Part shown: piece after piece, positions 45,230 to 52,823 of the stretch
Numbering within the stretch: position 1 is the stretch's first letter
How the letters are laid out: each line of letters begins with the position of its first letter
Virus record (IMG/VR): IMGVR_UViG_3300002494_000005
Coordinates: 1-64,000 of that record
From: a virus
Reading direction: 5' to 3' (one strand)
Length of the DNA stretch: 64,000 nucleotides
Position numbers and translations under genes: made by a program
Notes under the pieces: model-generated
Databases searched by the model: none
Seen by the model: the letters and a program-made list of their open reading frames with translations, nothing else
What the model was told of the DNA's origin: nothing

Positions 45230-45809
45230 TGAGTCTCCTCTCCTTCTTGAAGCAAAGCATGCACCTGTCGCAGGTCACATCAGGATTGGTCTGGTTAGGG
45301 CAAACGAGAACGCTGACCTGGTCGTGTTCAACACGTTTTGGGAAACCTGATGGCACTACCACGACGGTAGGCCACCCATTAGCCAACGCGCGGAGCGCGT
45401 CTTCCAACGACTCGGTAGAAGCGTTGATGGTCAAGTTAGGCAAAGAGTTAAGCAAAGAAGAGTCTAGTCTCCTCCACCCGTGGGTGTAACTCCAACCTTT
45501 TAGGTCTTTTCGGTTGGAGTGTACTTCTAGTATACCAGAAATGGTACTCCAGTCAGGTTGGTCATTAGCAAATAAGTCTCCAGACACCATGTAACGAATT
45601 TTAGAGCCCGGAGGCAACCGCAAAAGCTTGTCTTTCCAATTGTCAGGCGCGGTAGCGCTCCTAGACGAGTGCATAGCTACAGGACCATGCTGAGCGTAGC
45701 AACCGTTATTGAGTAATGGACACTCACTAGGGCAAGCGTCTCCAACAGGACGGTAGGTGCGATACGCGTTTCCAAGCTTTGGGTGAAAGTCGTTTTTGGC
45801 TACCAGCAT
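45132..45809 (-). CDS. Conserved phage cysteine-motif protein (CPxxCP...GCYA type)
   Basis: The 225-residue product has ACPSECPLLNNGCYAQHGP near residues 24-42 and a C-terminal set C..CMLC (near 185) followed by VAFRAHG. I recall a widespread actinophage family (DUF7227-like) with this pattern of N-terminal CP..CP..GCYA and C-terminal CxxC.LC motifs, suggesting an iron-sulfur or zinc site; its activity is unknown to me. ATG 45809 follows AAAGGAGG. The essential-looking C-terminal motif lies within the 98-nt overlap with the next gene, so both frames are constrained. Confidence 0.75.
   Translation of the reverse strand: MLVAKNDFHPKLGNAYRTYRPVGDACPSECPLLNNGCYAQHGPVAMHSSRSATAPDNWKDKLLRLPPGSKIRYMVSGDLFANDQPDWSTISGILEVHSNRKDLKGWSYTHGWRRLDSSLLNSLPNLTINASTESLEDALRALANGWPTVVVVPSGFPKRVEHDQVSVLVCPNQTNPDVTCDRCMLCFKKERRLNGKPLVVAFRAHGVRKRAVDVLLSERQEDRAV
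45386..45400. repeat. GGA-triloop hairpin repeat (6-bp stem)
   Basis: ACGCGC-GGA-GCGCGT in the cysteine-motif gene (frame giving ALRAL). Confidence 0.6.
45489..45520 (-). other. Intragenic hairpin next to a -10-like site
   Basis: ACTCCAACC and GGTTGGAGT form a 9-bp perfect stem inside the cysteine-motif gene. Just upstream in the leftward direction is TGGTATACT (TATACT at 45539-45544), an extended -10 match. The hairpin would lie at the very 5' end of an internal transcript for the downstream genes. Confidence 0.35.
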
Positions 45810-45828
45810 GCTAGCCTCCTTTGAGAAA

Positions 45829-45861
45829 AGAAAAACCCCCAACCAAGATGGTTGGGGGTTT
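45829..45861 (-). terminator. Strong leftward terminator
   Basis: AAACCCCCAACC and GGTTGGGGGTTT, 12-bp stem with a 5-nt loop, followed by TTCTTTTC. It follows the gene ending at 45873 and precedes the cysteine-motif gene by about 20 bp. Confidence 0.92.
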
Positions 45862-45872
45862 GGTATGTTCTC

Positions 45873-46163
45873 TTACTTGAACAAGTCCATGCGGTCGTCG
45901 CCGACTATCTGCAAGAACAGGTAAGCCTGTTTGCCTTCAAGCCTGACTGTGTGGGTGGAATACTCCACCAAGACCAGCTTAGCCGGCTGTGTCACCACCT
46001 GGTAGGTGTGCCACGTCAGCGGATTTAGTCCTCCCCACTGTGTGTAGATAGGCCTAGGTGGGCGAGGGTACTTACCACCGCTAGTCTTGGTATGGGTATC
46101 CTCAGACAAGCCAGACAAACCAGTGATTTGCGTGTAGTCGATATCCTCAATGTACTTAGCCAT
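45873..46163 (-). CDS. Hypothetical protein, 96 aa
   Basis: Not recognised. The first 40 residues are rich in T, G, S and P and probably disordered. The C-terminal half is beta-rich (WHTYQVVTQPAKLVLVEYST, then AYLFLQIVGDDRMDLF). It overlaps the dCTP deaminase-like gene by 8 nt and has its own AGGAGG site. A strong terminator follows. Confidence 0.7.
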   Translation of the reverse strand: MAKYIEDIDYTQITGLSGLSEDTHTKTSGGKYPRPPRPIYTQWGGLNPLTWHTYQVVTQPAKLVLVEYSTHTVRLEGKQAYLFLQIVGDDRMDLFK

Positions 46164-46722
46164 GATTCGTCCTCCTATCAGTGTAAGACTTGGTAGGGCC
46201 TAACTGACCTTGGTAGTGACTATCTGTGTGTCCGTATGGTCGTTCTGGTACCTCCGCTCTGAAGAAGATGAGTTGCGCAAAGCGCATTCCGGCCGTTAGC
46301 CGGACAGGGTGATGTGCATACACCTCAAACACGGCTTGACCCTCAAAACCGGGGTCAAACCAGCCCGCCAAAGCGTGGTCAAAACCTTCACGTCCTCTAG
46401 ACGACTTAAGCGTCAGCAGGGCAGCCGTGTCTTCAGGTATGACCACATACTCTCGGCTATGAAGCAGAGCCATCTGTCCGGGAAGAAGCCAGTATCCGTT
46501 GGTGATGTCCACCAACCTTTCCCGCTTACTCCAACGCTTAGCCGCCTCATCTCCGAGGAGAAGTCGTGTCATTAGCCACGGCGCTCGGTAATGCCAAGGC
46601 CAATCAAATACGATAGCTTGCTCGCCAAGGGTCAGGTCAACGCTGGCCGGGTTTACCTTCGCGTTTTCAGCCAGCTTGAACTGACTCAGAATGTTTTTCA
46701 GGCTTCTGTCGTTCAGTACCAT
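46156..46722 (-). CDS. dcd: dCTP deaminase / dUTPase-fold enzyme
   Basis: The 188-residue product has the dCTP deaminase pattern: NPASVDLTLG (about 22-31), LKSSRGREGFDHALAGWFDPGFEG (about 105-128, with the SSRGR and DPGFxG motifs) and C-terminal YQGQLGPTKSY. It would convert dCTP to dUTP, or hydrolyse dUTP as well, feeding ThyX with dUMP and controlling uracil in DNA. The fold is secure; deaminase against dUTPase activity cannot be settled by eye. Ribosome binding site AAGGTGAG. Confidence 0.9.
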   Translation of the reverse strand: MVLNDRSLKNILSQFKLAENAKVNPASVDLTLGEQAIVFDWPWHYRAPWLMTRLLLGDEAAKRWSKRERLVDITNGYWLLPGQMALLHSREYVVIPEDTAALLTLKSSRGREGFDHALAGWFDPGFEGQAVFEVYAHHPVRLTAGMRFAQLIFFRAEVPERPYGHTDSHYQGQLGPTKSYTDRRTNHG

Positions 46723-47176
46723 AACTCACCTTGCGGAATGGTAAGCTATCACGTGAGATTAGGTAAAAGTACGCTTGGACATCGTGCACCGTCGTAGTCT
46801 TTACCGGTAACTGATTCTCTTGCACCATAAGCCTGACTTCGGCTGTTGGTAGTAAGTAAGCTTCTCGGAAGGCTGAGAGTATGTACAGTACGTAGTCGGC
46901 TTTGGTCCGGTACAACCATCCAGGAACTACCTGCCCACTGGCGTAGACCAGCTTAGTCTCCAAGACCAGATTGCCTGTGCCGTAGGTGTCGTACTTGACT
47001 TCTACCAGGTAACGTTTATCGCCCAAAACAAGAAAGTCAGCATGCAACCATCGCTGGTCTTCTCGCTCTATGGGTATGATGTGACTATCGGGAAACAGCC
47101 GTGGTAGCAATAACTTTTCAGCTAGTCGTTCTCCACGGTCACCTAACTTTAGCGCTTCTGGCCACACTCTGCTCAT
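46667..47176 (-). CDS. PD-(D/E)XK nuclease-like protein
   Basis: A 169-residue protein whose N-terminus (LGDRGERLAEKLLLPRLFP) and core HADFLVLGDKRYLVEVKYD (about residues 45-62) give the E...D...ExK arrangement of PD-(D/E)XK nucleases of the resolvase or VRR type. Its substrate is unknown. It is the first gene after the extended -10 promoter and hairpin at 47200-47254, and its 3' end overlaps the deaminase gene by 56 nt. ATG follows GGAGGTGAC. Confidence 0.75.
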   Translation of the reverse strand: MSRVWPEALKLGDRGERLAEKLLLPRLFPDSHIIPIEREDQRWLHADFLVLGDKRYLVEVKYDTYGTGNLVLETKLVYASGQVVPGWLYRTKADYVLYILSAFREAYLLPTAEVRLMVQENQLPVKTTTVHDVQAYFYLISRDSLPFRKVSYGTERQKPEKHSESVQAG

Positions 47177-47199
47177 GTCACCTCCTATCGTAAGACTAA

Positions 47200-47223
47200 G
47201 GCGGTACCGGCTTCAGTACCGCC
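47200..47223 (-). terminator. Leader hairpin or terminator
   Basis: GGCGGTAC and GTACCGCC (8-bp perfect stem, 8-nt loop) lie between the promoter at 47246 and the nuclease gene start at 47176. No U tract, so perhaps a leader structure or a read-through barrier from upstream. Confidence 0.5.
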
Positions 47224-47245
47224 AAACTAGAGTTTACTTGAATTT

Positions 47246-47254
47246 AGTATAACA
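47246..47254 (-). promoter_or_regulatory. Leftward extended -10 promoter
   Basis: Read leftward, TTTGTGTTATACT contains TGT followed by TATACT, the same form as the rightward promoters at 1621, 3699 and 35714. It would drive the nucleotide metabolism genes from the nuclease gene onward. Confidence 0.6.
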
Positions 47255-47261
47255 CAAACAA

Positions 47262-47813
47262 CTATGTGTTTAGTTTCTTTAGCAAGCGCAACTCGTAGTC
47301 GAAGACGCTAGTAGTCCGCCTTTGACCGGCGGGGTCAAAGAAGTAGAAGACGCCGGGTTCTAACTCCATCAGTTCATCGTGGTCATAGTAACGGTATAGT
47401 CTTGTAAGTACGTCTGGTAACTCCTTTCCATCGTGTAACGCTCGGAAGAAGTTAAATTTAGTCAGTCTCTCTCCAGGTAACACTTCAAGCAGGTGTATCA
47501 GGTTGTTGTCCCCCTGCCAAGCCGGTACCGTCATCACTACCCTCTCGTAGACAACTCCGACTTGCTCGTCGTACTCGCGTTCCTTTAACGACACAAAACA
47601 ACGAAGGTGACGTTTACCGCGGGCAATGTAGTGGACTTCGGTAAACCTTGACGGTACCATATGGCCCCAATAGCTGAATATGGTAGGCAGTTCACCGCGC
47701 TTGTAAGCGTCCTCGTCGTAGAGTTTGAAGTCCGAAAACCATTCAGCTGTGTCGCTCACAGACCACGCTGTCAGGTCTATGTACCCTTCCACAATGGACA
47801 GGTCGTCACGCAT
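47262..47813 (-). CDS. Hypothetical protein, 183 aa
   Basis: Not recognised. A soluble alpha/beta protein with many Y, D, E and R residues and no named motif. The central part has several likely strands (YERVVMTVPAW, LIHLLEVLPGERL) and the C-terminus is a basic helix. It overlaps the primase gene by 37 nt, so it belongs to the replication operon. Confidence 0.75.
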   Translation of the reverse strand: MRDDLSIVEGYIDLTAWSVSDTAEWFSDFKLYDEDAYKRGELPTIFSYWGHMVPSRFTEVHYIARGKRHLRCFVSLKEREYDEQVGVVYERVVMTVPAWQGDNNLIHLLEVLPGERLTKFNFFRALHDGKELPDVLTRLYRYYDHDELMELEPGVFYFFDPAGQRRTTSVFDYELRLLKKLNT

Positions 47814-48727
47814 AGTCCTAACTCCCGCACCTCCCTACAACTGAACTTATGCTCGTTGCGGTAGACGGCGTTTACGGTCGACCTAGCGGCTTTGACACGT
47901 CCTCTCTCGGAGGTCCGCGTGTTGGCGTTGTGTAAAAGGGCGTACTCTTCCAGCATGTCTGTGGCTTCTTCAAGACTCACACCTCTCGCACGGTAGTAAC
48001 TTGCCAGGATGTGGTACACTTGATTCCTGGTACCTGGAGTCGGTATACCGTCTATGTACAAAGTCTGCACACATGGAGGCAGGATTTTAGTCAGGTTAAT
48101 CCAGCGATGGTCATCGGTGTCGTGGTCCATAGCCGACTCCCTGCCTTGGTTTACCGCTACAGACTTTATGGCTTCTGCCAGTCTGGTAGCGTCACCGGCA
48201 TTGTACTCTGACTCTGCGCGAGGGTCAAGGTAGTCGTCTAGCTGGTCCAGCGAGATTAGACGCTTACGCCTACCGGTTTTCCAGTTGACTGTACCCGGTA
48301 CTCGAATCAAGGCGCGGTAGCGGAAGGTAGCCGGGTCGTATGGTATGCCCAACGACTTGGTAAAGGCTTCGTAGTGTTGCCTCCAATCACCGGGAGGCAA
48401 GTTAAGATTGGAGGCCGGCACCACGATGTGAAAGCCCTTGCTACCGGAGTAGTAAAGCAAGGGACGTTCGGCGTATCGGCTAATGGCTAGATACGCTTCC
48501 CTGACCGTCTCCAGGGGCACACCATCCAGGTCTATGACGAAGTCGCTTTCCACCACCTTTTTGTCGCGAGTATACCTGGACACGGACACAAAAGCGTTGC
48601 CCGGAAACGATAGGGTACTGTCTAGCGTGGTCCAATAGCGGAGGCGTACGCCCCCACGGAAGTGAGAGCATACGCCTACCGCTTCACCGCAGACAGGACA
48701 CAGGTCTTCAGGTTCCAGCAGGAACAT
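47777..48727 (-). CDS. Archaeo-eukaryotic-type primase with PriL-like 4-Cys tail
   Basis: The 316-residue product combines three parts. An N-terminal zinc-binding site has C10, C13, C20 and H22. An AEP primase core has FVIDLDG (63-69, the metal-binding DxD) and YYSGSKGFHIVVP (92-104, the SGxxGxH nucleotide-binding motif), then RVPGTVNWKTG. The C-terminal part has LPPCVQTLY (C219), G.RN...LA.YY.A.G and C297, C306, C310. Those four cysteines and the PPC...GxRN pattern resemble the iron-sulfur domain of the primase large subunit. It would make primers for the phage polymerase. Start ATG 48727 is preferred; GTG 48766 is possible. Confidence 0.85.
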   Translation of the reverse strand: MFLLEPEDLCPVCGEAVGVCSHFRGGVRLRYWTTLDSTLSFPGNAFVSVSRYTRDKKVVESDFVIDLDGVPLETVREAYLAISRYAERPLLYYSGSKGFHIVVPASNLNLPPGDWRQHYEAFTKSLGIPYDPATFRYRALIRVPGTVNWKTGRRKRLISLDQLDDYLDPRAESEYNAGDATRLAEAIKSVAVNQGRESAMDHDTDDHRWINLTKILPPCVQTLYIDGIPTPGTRNQVYHILASYYRARGVSLEEATDMLEEYALLHNANTRTSERGRVKAARSTVNAVYRNEHKFSCREVRELGLCVTTCPLWKGT

Positions 48728-49166
48728 CCGTTCCTGCAGAAGTGAGCTCCGCGGAGAAGGTTTCACGAGCCACCGTCAACACCGCCGCGCCAATGGCTAC
48801 GACAGCGTTCCCGTCTTGTAACAGCTCGGGCTTGTAACCCGCCGCTCCGGCCACGAATCCAATGGCAAAGATGGTAGCGGCGAGGTTCCTCAAGATGTCC
48901 TCGCTTACCGCGTCTTTGGTCAGCTGTACGCGGATGTCAGTCCACTGCTTGATGTACGCCTCCAAGGCGGGGTCAAGCTTCTCGCGGATATTACCGAACA
49001 ACAGCTCGTTGTCGCTGACGCCGAGCAATGCTATCCGCTGAATCAAGTCGCTTACCGTCAGTCTTTCTTCACCAGTATCCATCCCACTCTGTTCATTCGT
49101 ATTGCCAGCACTGGATTCTTGCGTATCAGCGTCAGAAACCACGTCGTGTCGAAGCTTCTCGTCCAC
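48708..49166 (-). CDS. Hypothetical protein, 152 aa
   Basis: Not recognised. Residues 1-35 are polar and probably disordered (S, E, D, T, N). A helical middle follows (about 36-90) and then two moderately hydrophobic stretches (LAATIFAIGFVAGAAG, AVVAIGAAVLTVA) that could be membrane-associated helices or a packed core. GTG 49166 with GGAGGT upstream lies inside the resolvase gene, giving a 109-nt overlap. Confidence 0.7.
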   Translation of the reverse strand: MDEKLRHDVVSDADTQESSAGNTNEQSGMDTGEERLTVSDLIQRIALLGVSDNELLFGNIREKLDPALEAYIKQWTDIRVQLTKDAVSEDILRNLAATIFAIGFVAGAAGYKPELLQDGNAVVAIGAAVLTVARETFSAELTSAGTDVPAGT

Positions 49167-49486
49167 GTATCCACCTCCAATCGTAAAAGCAGTCTTAAGT
49201 CGCTACCCGGCATCACCAAGAGCCGGTTACCTTCCGAGTCCTCTATGCCGATAGGAGCCTGTAACTCCCTTAACCAGCAAGGGTAGTTAGAGCGGTACTT
49301 GACCTCAATGGTGAGGTTTAGCTCCGGGACATAGACATCACCCTCAAGGGCTTGTTGAGTATTGCCCTTGAGGATGGTGCCTATAGCCCCGGAGCCATAC
49401 ACTCGTTCCGCCTTAAACCCTTGCTGACGTAGGAGTTTGACCAGCTCCCTCTCGTATCGCTTACCCGTGTTCTTAGGGTTAGGCAT
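49058..49486 (-). CDS. Holliday junction resolvase-like nuclease (Hjc type)
   Basis: The 142-residue product resembles archaeal Hjc-type resolvases. GKRYERELVKLLRQQGF (8-24) contains the first glutamate, the serine or glycine loop YGSGA follows, then GDVYVPELNLTIEVKYR (48-64) with the D and ExK catalytic residues. It would cut recombination or replication junctions, which fits its neighbours (annealing protein, Cas4-like nuclease, primase, helicase). The C-terminal third lies in the overlap with the next gene. Confidence 0.85.
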   Translation of the reverse strand: MPNPKNTGKRYERELVKLLRQQGFKAERVYGSGAIGTILKGNTQQALEGDVYVPELNLTIEVKYRSNYPCWLRELQAPIGIEDSEGNRLLVMPGSDLRLLLRLEVDTWTRSFDTTWFLTLIRKNPVLAIRMNRVGWILVKKD

Positions 49487-49977
49487 CAGATGGGCAGGTC
49501 TTCCATTTCGTACGGCTGAGAGGAGATGGGCTTGACTTCCGTGACTACCAGGTTAGAAAAACCGTTGCGAGACTGCAAGTAGCCCCTAAAGCCTACCGTC
49601 TGACCAAGCAAGGGTTCTAAGTCGTCCCTGCTGGTAATCAAGACCTTGCCCTCTCCGTTGCTTAGCACAGCCTCACTGCTGTTCTTGCCGAACTTTCGCA
49701 CGGCTTCCACATAACCGGTACCGGCCACGGTGGAAGTCTCGTAACCGTCCTGAGCAGCGCTAAGGCTAGTGAGCCTAAGGCTGGTGAAGAAACGATTGCT
49801 ACCCGCCTTGGCGGACACGTCCACGGTGGCGATGACGTTCTTGTGCTCCAAAGAGCGAGCGCGCTCCTGAAGCCATTCACCAAACGCCGCCACCTGGTGT
49901 CCGGCAATTTCCAGCACCAGAGCCTTACCAGCCTGCTTGACCACTGCCAACTTACCGATAATCACACCAGCAGCCAT
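49486..49977 (-). CDS. SSB-like single-stranded DNA-binding protein
   Basis: A 163-residue protein with strand patterns that could form one or two OB folds (VIIGKLAVVKQAGKALVLEI at the start, GKVLITSRDDLEPLLGQTVGF near 110). It has an acidic C-terminal tip, MEDLPI, like the DDxIPF tail with which bacterial SSBs recruit partners. It sits between a Cas4-like nuclease and a resolvase. The SSB role is an inference from the tail and context. ATG after AAGGAGGAGTGAC; it starts 2 nt after the previous stop. Confidence 0.6.
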   Translation of the reverse strand: MAAGVIIGKLAVVKQAGKALVLEIAGHQVAAFGEWLQERARSLEHKNVIATVDVSAKAGSNRFFTSLRLTSLSAAQDGYETSTVAGTGYVEAVRKFGKNSSEAVLSNGEGKVLITSRDDLEPLLGQTVGFRGYLQSRNGFSNLVVTEVKPISSQPYEMEDLPI

Positions 49978-49978
49978 G

Positions 49979-50782
49979 TCACTCCTCCTTCTCTCGTATG
50001 TACCGAACTTTACCGTCCTCGACCACTTGCTTAAAGTCTGGCCAACACATCTGCACGAAAGCGCAGTAACTGCACTGCCAAGGCAAGTATAGCCTGCCGG
50101 TTGGCTTTTTGTTCTTGACTTCCTCTTGCGGACCGTACTCTCGTTCAGGGAGGCTATCAGGCGTAGACCTGATAGCGTTTAAAAACCTAGTCTTTACACG
50201 TTTCACCTCCTCTTCACTGTAAGTCACTGGAAGCACCATCCTATGGCTGGTGTCTTTATTATACAACCACAGGAAGGCTTGCTTGATTCCTGTAGCCTCC
50301 ATGTAGGCGTTGACTTGGGCTACGTAGTCATCCCTAGGACCGTTGCGGGCCATGTCATTGAAAGACTTAGCGTTAGCGGTTTTGATGTCAATGATAAATG
50401 GCCCTTCGGCTGTGTCCACAATTCCGTCGATGTGACCGGGAACACGATAACCCTCACCAATGTCGAGTTCAACCCACATCTCTTCACTGTGGAGCGGGGC
50501 GACTTTCTTGATGAGATTTCTCTCCAAGTCATGCAGGACGTGTCCGAGCAGCAGAACCGACACTCCCCTATGGCCGGTACTGGCCGGGATAGGGTAGTGC
50601 AAGCTATAAGCGATAGCTCTTTGACACTTCCCGGAGGAAGACAGTCTCAGATAGTTGTACTCCGACTCCTCAGCGGCGATGTAGGTCATGTTGAAGCGTA
50701 GCTCTATTTCACCTCCGTCTACGTACAAGCGTTCAAGGTACTCATGCACCCGGATGAGTAGTTCTTCCGGGTTTTCAGGCAT
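49979..50782 (-). CDS. Cas4/RecB-like nuclease with 4-Cys cluster
   Basis: The product of about 267 residues has a first cysteine in SSSGKCQRAIAY (near residue 40), a nuclease core GHIDGIVD...FIIDIKTA with H, D and DxK residues, and a motif QVNAYMEATG. It ends with CSYCAFVQMC, giving the four cysteines of the Cas4/AddB-type iron-sulfur nuclease. Such phage enzymes act in end processing for recombination. No Cas1 or Cas2 gene is near. Start ATG 50782 overlaps the helicase end; ATG 50821 in the same frame is equally possible. Confidence 0.88.
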   Translation of the reverse strand: MPENPEELLIRVHEYLERLYVDGGEIELRFNMTYIAAEESEYNYLRLSSSGKCQRAIAYSLHYPIPASTGHRGVSVLLLGHVLHDLERNLIKKVAPLHSEEMWVELDIGEGYRVPGHIDGIVDTAEGPFIIDIKTANAKSFNDMARNGPRDDYVAQVNAYMEATGIKQAFLWLYNKDTSHRMVLPVTYSEEEVKRVKTRFLNAIRSTPDSLPEREYGPQEEVKNKKPTGRLYLPWQCSYCAFVQMCWPDFKQVVEDGKVRYIREKEE

Positions 50783-51950
50783 GGAAGGTAAGGTATTCTC
50801 CGATGTAGTTGGCTGTAACATGCGTGGTCAGTCCTCCGATGCGATTCTTGGTAGTCCAAATCTCCCGCTGGTGTGGAGACTTGGGCAGGATGAACGACAC
50901 CACCCACGCGTACTGCGGTACTTTGCTTGACCCTTCAATGGCCGTGTTATCAGGCGGCATCGGTTGACCATCCCGGTCACCGTACAACACTCGCTTTACA
51001 CCCTCACGATTCATCTGACTCAAGACTAACCAGACGGTACTGGTGTCTCTCGCGAAGCGGAATATCTGCTTCATGGCGTTTGTGATGAGAGTGTACTGGT
51101 CGGTGTACTCATTGCCGACCAACGACTGCACAAAGTCTAGCACAAACACTTTTGCGCCGTTTTCGGTAAACCGCTCCGCGGTTCCAATAATGGAGTGTAT
51201 GTCGTCGGTACCGCTTACGATGTAAAGTGGCAGGTTAGCCAAGTCATCTTTAAGCTTACTAAGCTTTTCCTTGTTGACCGTCTTCTGGAAGTAAGCCTGT
51301 GGTCCCACATCCGCTCCACCGAGGTGCTGTAAGTAGCGGAGTACACGCACTTGAGCCGCGAGTTCTAGCGTGAAGTCCACTACCGGGTACCCGCTCTTGG
51401 CAGCGTGTAACGCTACTTGCTCTGCGAAAGCGCTTTTGCCAACACCTTCAGGAGCGGCTATCACGTACACACCACCAGGATACAGAGGTCCCCAAACCTT
51501 TTGCAAACCGGCAAGTTCCAGCGGCAAGTCTACCGTGTATCCCGGTTCATTTAAGTCATCAAGAAGCATGCTAATGGTATATTCCTCACCGGTGCTGAAC
51601 GGTTCGGTAGGAAAGCTCGTGATTAAGTCGCTGACCTGACTTAAGTCACGGCGTGTACACGCTTGCTGAACCTTGGTAGCGTGGTGTTCCACCTCTCTCA
51701 GGTAACCCTCCAAGAGCAGGTCATTCACCACTTGTTCTAAGGGCGGTAGCCCTTGGACGATGGCTATGTCTCGCAAGAGCAGAGACTCACCACCAAGCGG
51801 TTGACCATCTATGAGCCTTTCCGCTATACGCCGGTAAGTGGGATTGCTGAAGTAGCGCAACGGTACTCGCATTAGCTGCTTAATTCCATCAGGACCGGCG
51901 TGGTAAGCTGCGGAAAGAGCGGTTAGTTCCAGTCGTTCTTTGGTGTCCAT
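50775..51950 (-). CDS. Replicative DNA helicase, DnaB-like
   Basis: The 391-residue RecA-fold helicase. Its N-terminal helical domain is followed by Walker A APEGVGKSA (near 164-172), FTLELAAQVRVLRYL (motif H1a-like), Walker B VFVLDFVQSL (near 265), LSQMNREG (motif H3) and a C-terminal part with IEGSSKVPQYA and TTKNRIGG (motif H4-like). The protein is somewhat shorter than host DnaB. It unwinds the replication fork and would work with the AEP-type primase and Pol I. ATG 51950 follows AGGAGGCGT. The gene is preceded by a promoter and a 12-bp hairpin. Confidence 0.92.
   Translation of the reverse strand: MDTKERLELTALSAAYHAGPDGIKQLMRVPLRYFSNPTYRRIAERLIDGQPLGGESLLLRDIAIVQGLPPLEQVVNDLLLEGYLREVEHHATKVQQACTRRDLSQVSDLITSFPTEPFSTGEEYTISMLLDDLNEPGYTVDLPLELAGLQKVWGPLYPGGVYVIAAPEGVGKSAFAEQVALHAAKSGYPVVDFTLELAAQVRVLRYLQHLGGADVGPQAYFQKTVNKEKLSKLKDDLANLPLYIVSGTDDIHSIIGTAERFTENGAKVFVLDFVQSLVGNEYTDQYTLITNAMKQIFRFARDTSTVWLVLSQMNREGVKRVLYGDRDGQPMPPDNTAIEGSSKVPQYAWVVSFILPKSPHQREIWTTKNRIGGLTTHVTANYIGEYLTFHA
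51170..51184. repeat. GGA-triloop hairpin repeat (6-bp stem)
   Basis: AACCGC-TCC-GCGGTT in the helicase gene (frame giving TAERF). Confidence 0.6.
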
Positions 51951-51976
51951 ACGCCTCCTAGACGACAAGTAATGCC

Positions 51977-52006
51977 GGGGTGGGGGGCGCTGAAGCCCCC
52001 CACCCC
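51977..52006 (-). terminator. 12-bp hairpin in helicase leader
   Basis: GGGGTGGGGGGC and GCCCCCCACCCC pair perfectly with a 6-nt loop. It lies between the -10 element at 52040 and the helicase start. There is no U tract; it may be a terminator of the upstream gene or a leader barrier. Confidence 0.65.
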
Positions 52007-52039
52007 TCCACCAGACATCCAGACATTTACCCGCTACCC

Positions 52040-52048
52040 ATTATAGCA
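52040..52048 (-). promoter_or_regulatory. Leftward extended -10 promoter for helicase operon
   Basis: Read leftward, ATGCTATAATGGG contains TGC followed by TATAAT (52040-52045), overlapping the stop codon of the Rad52-like gene. No clear -35. Confidence 0.55.
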
Positions 52049-52823
52049 TATCGTACAAGGAGTCAAGGGCTTCTTTCAGGATAGCAGGGTCTTGCACTTT
52101 GCTAAGCCTGTCTACTCCGGCCTTACGAGCAAAATCGGCCAGTAGCTTGGTGGCCTGATTCTTTTTGTCAGGGTCAGTGATGCCCTGATACACCTTTGTC
52201 AAGGAGTCCAGCAAGGTCTTGACTTCCTCATTGACCGGCCGCGGAGCGGCGGACTGCTGTGTATTAGCCGGCTCAGACTTAGTAGTAAAACTTTTAGTCC
52301 GGTTGGTCTTGTCAAAGCCCTGAGCCTGACGTTCGTCTTCGGAGTAGAGGTCCAGACCAAACTGAGGACCCCAATGACGCAGAGTACGCTTCAGAGCATC
52401 GGTGACCGCTTCCTTGATGGCAGACTCCACAGCGTCTGAAACATTGCTCATCACACCCTGACCGGTACCGACATCGCTGTGGGTGTTGTACACATGACCG
52501 GTCTCAGGGTCGTGTACCCTTACCGTGACTAAAGCCGTGTACACGCACACCCATTTCTTGCGGTTCTCGTCAAAACCGAGATGCACCTGCTTAAGCTCAC
52601 CGACCTCGCTAGACCAACCAAGGTGACCAAACGCCTGGTTGGCATTGTTGATAGCGGTATAACCCTCGATGTATGCCAACTGTCTACCGGCCTGCTCCCT
52701 GTACTTGACCACACTAGGGTCAAGCTTGACCTTAAGCTTCTCCTCAATGACCTGAACGTTCACACTCATGTTCTTCTCCTCCTTATGTTCTGCTCCTTCA
52801 CGCTTGCTTACAATTCTGGCCAT
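52041..52823 (-). CDS. Rad52-type single-strand annealing protein
   Basis: The 260-residue product has the RAD52/Rad22 signature: QLAYIEGYTAINNANQAFGH with LGW after it (about residues 47-70), a charged hairpin, VGTGQGVMSNVSDAVESAIK and EAVTDALKRTLRHWG (about 115-155). The C-terminal 100 residues are linker-like with a helical end. It anneals complementary single strands, the usual role of phage recombinases. Two starts have good sites: ATG 52823 (GGAGGTTAAGTAA) and ATG 52769 (AAGGAGGAGAAGAAC). The longer form adds 18 charged residues, so two products are possible. Confidence 0.93.
   Translation of the reverse strand: MARIVSKREGAEHKEEKNMSVNVQVIEEKLKVKLDPSVVKYREQAGRQLAYIEGYTAINNANQAFGHLGWSSEVGELKQVHLGFDENRKKWVCVYTALVTVRVHDPETGHVYNTHSDVGTGQGVMSNVSDAVESAIKEAVTDALKRTLRHWGPQFGLDLYSEDERQAQGFDKTNRTKSFTTKSEPANTQQSAAPRPVNEEVKTLLDSLTKVYQGITDPDKKNQATKLLADFARKAGVDRLSKVQDPAILKEALDSLYDML
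52238..52250. repeat. GGA-triloop hairpin repeat
   Basis: GCCGC-GGA-GCGGC in the linker region of the Rad52-like gene (frame giving AAPRP). Confidence 0.55.

Noticed and set aside
50258-50263. TATAAT on the leftward strand inside the Cas4-like gene
   Set aside because: No TGn extension in the right position and no -35; not near a gene start that needs a promoter.
49979-50782. Cas4-like nuclease as sign of a CRISPR-Cas locus
   Set aside because: No Cas1, Cas2, effector or repeat-spacer array is present. The neighbours are replication and recombination genes, so it is a phage recombination nuclease.
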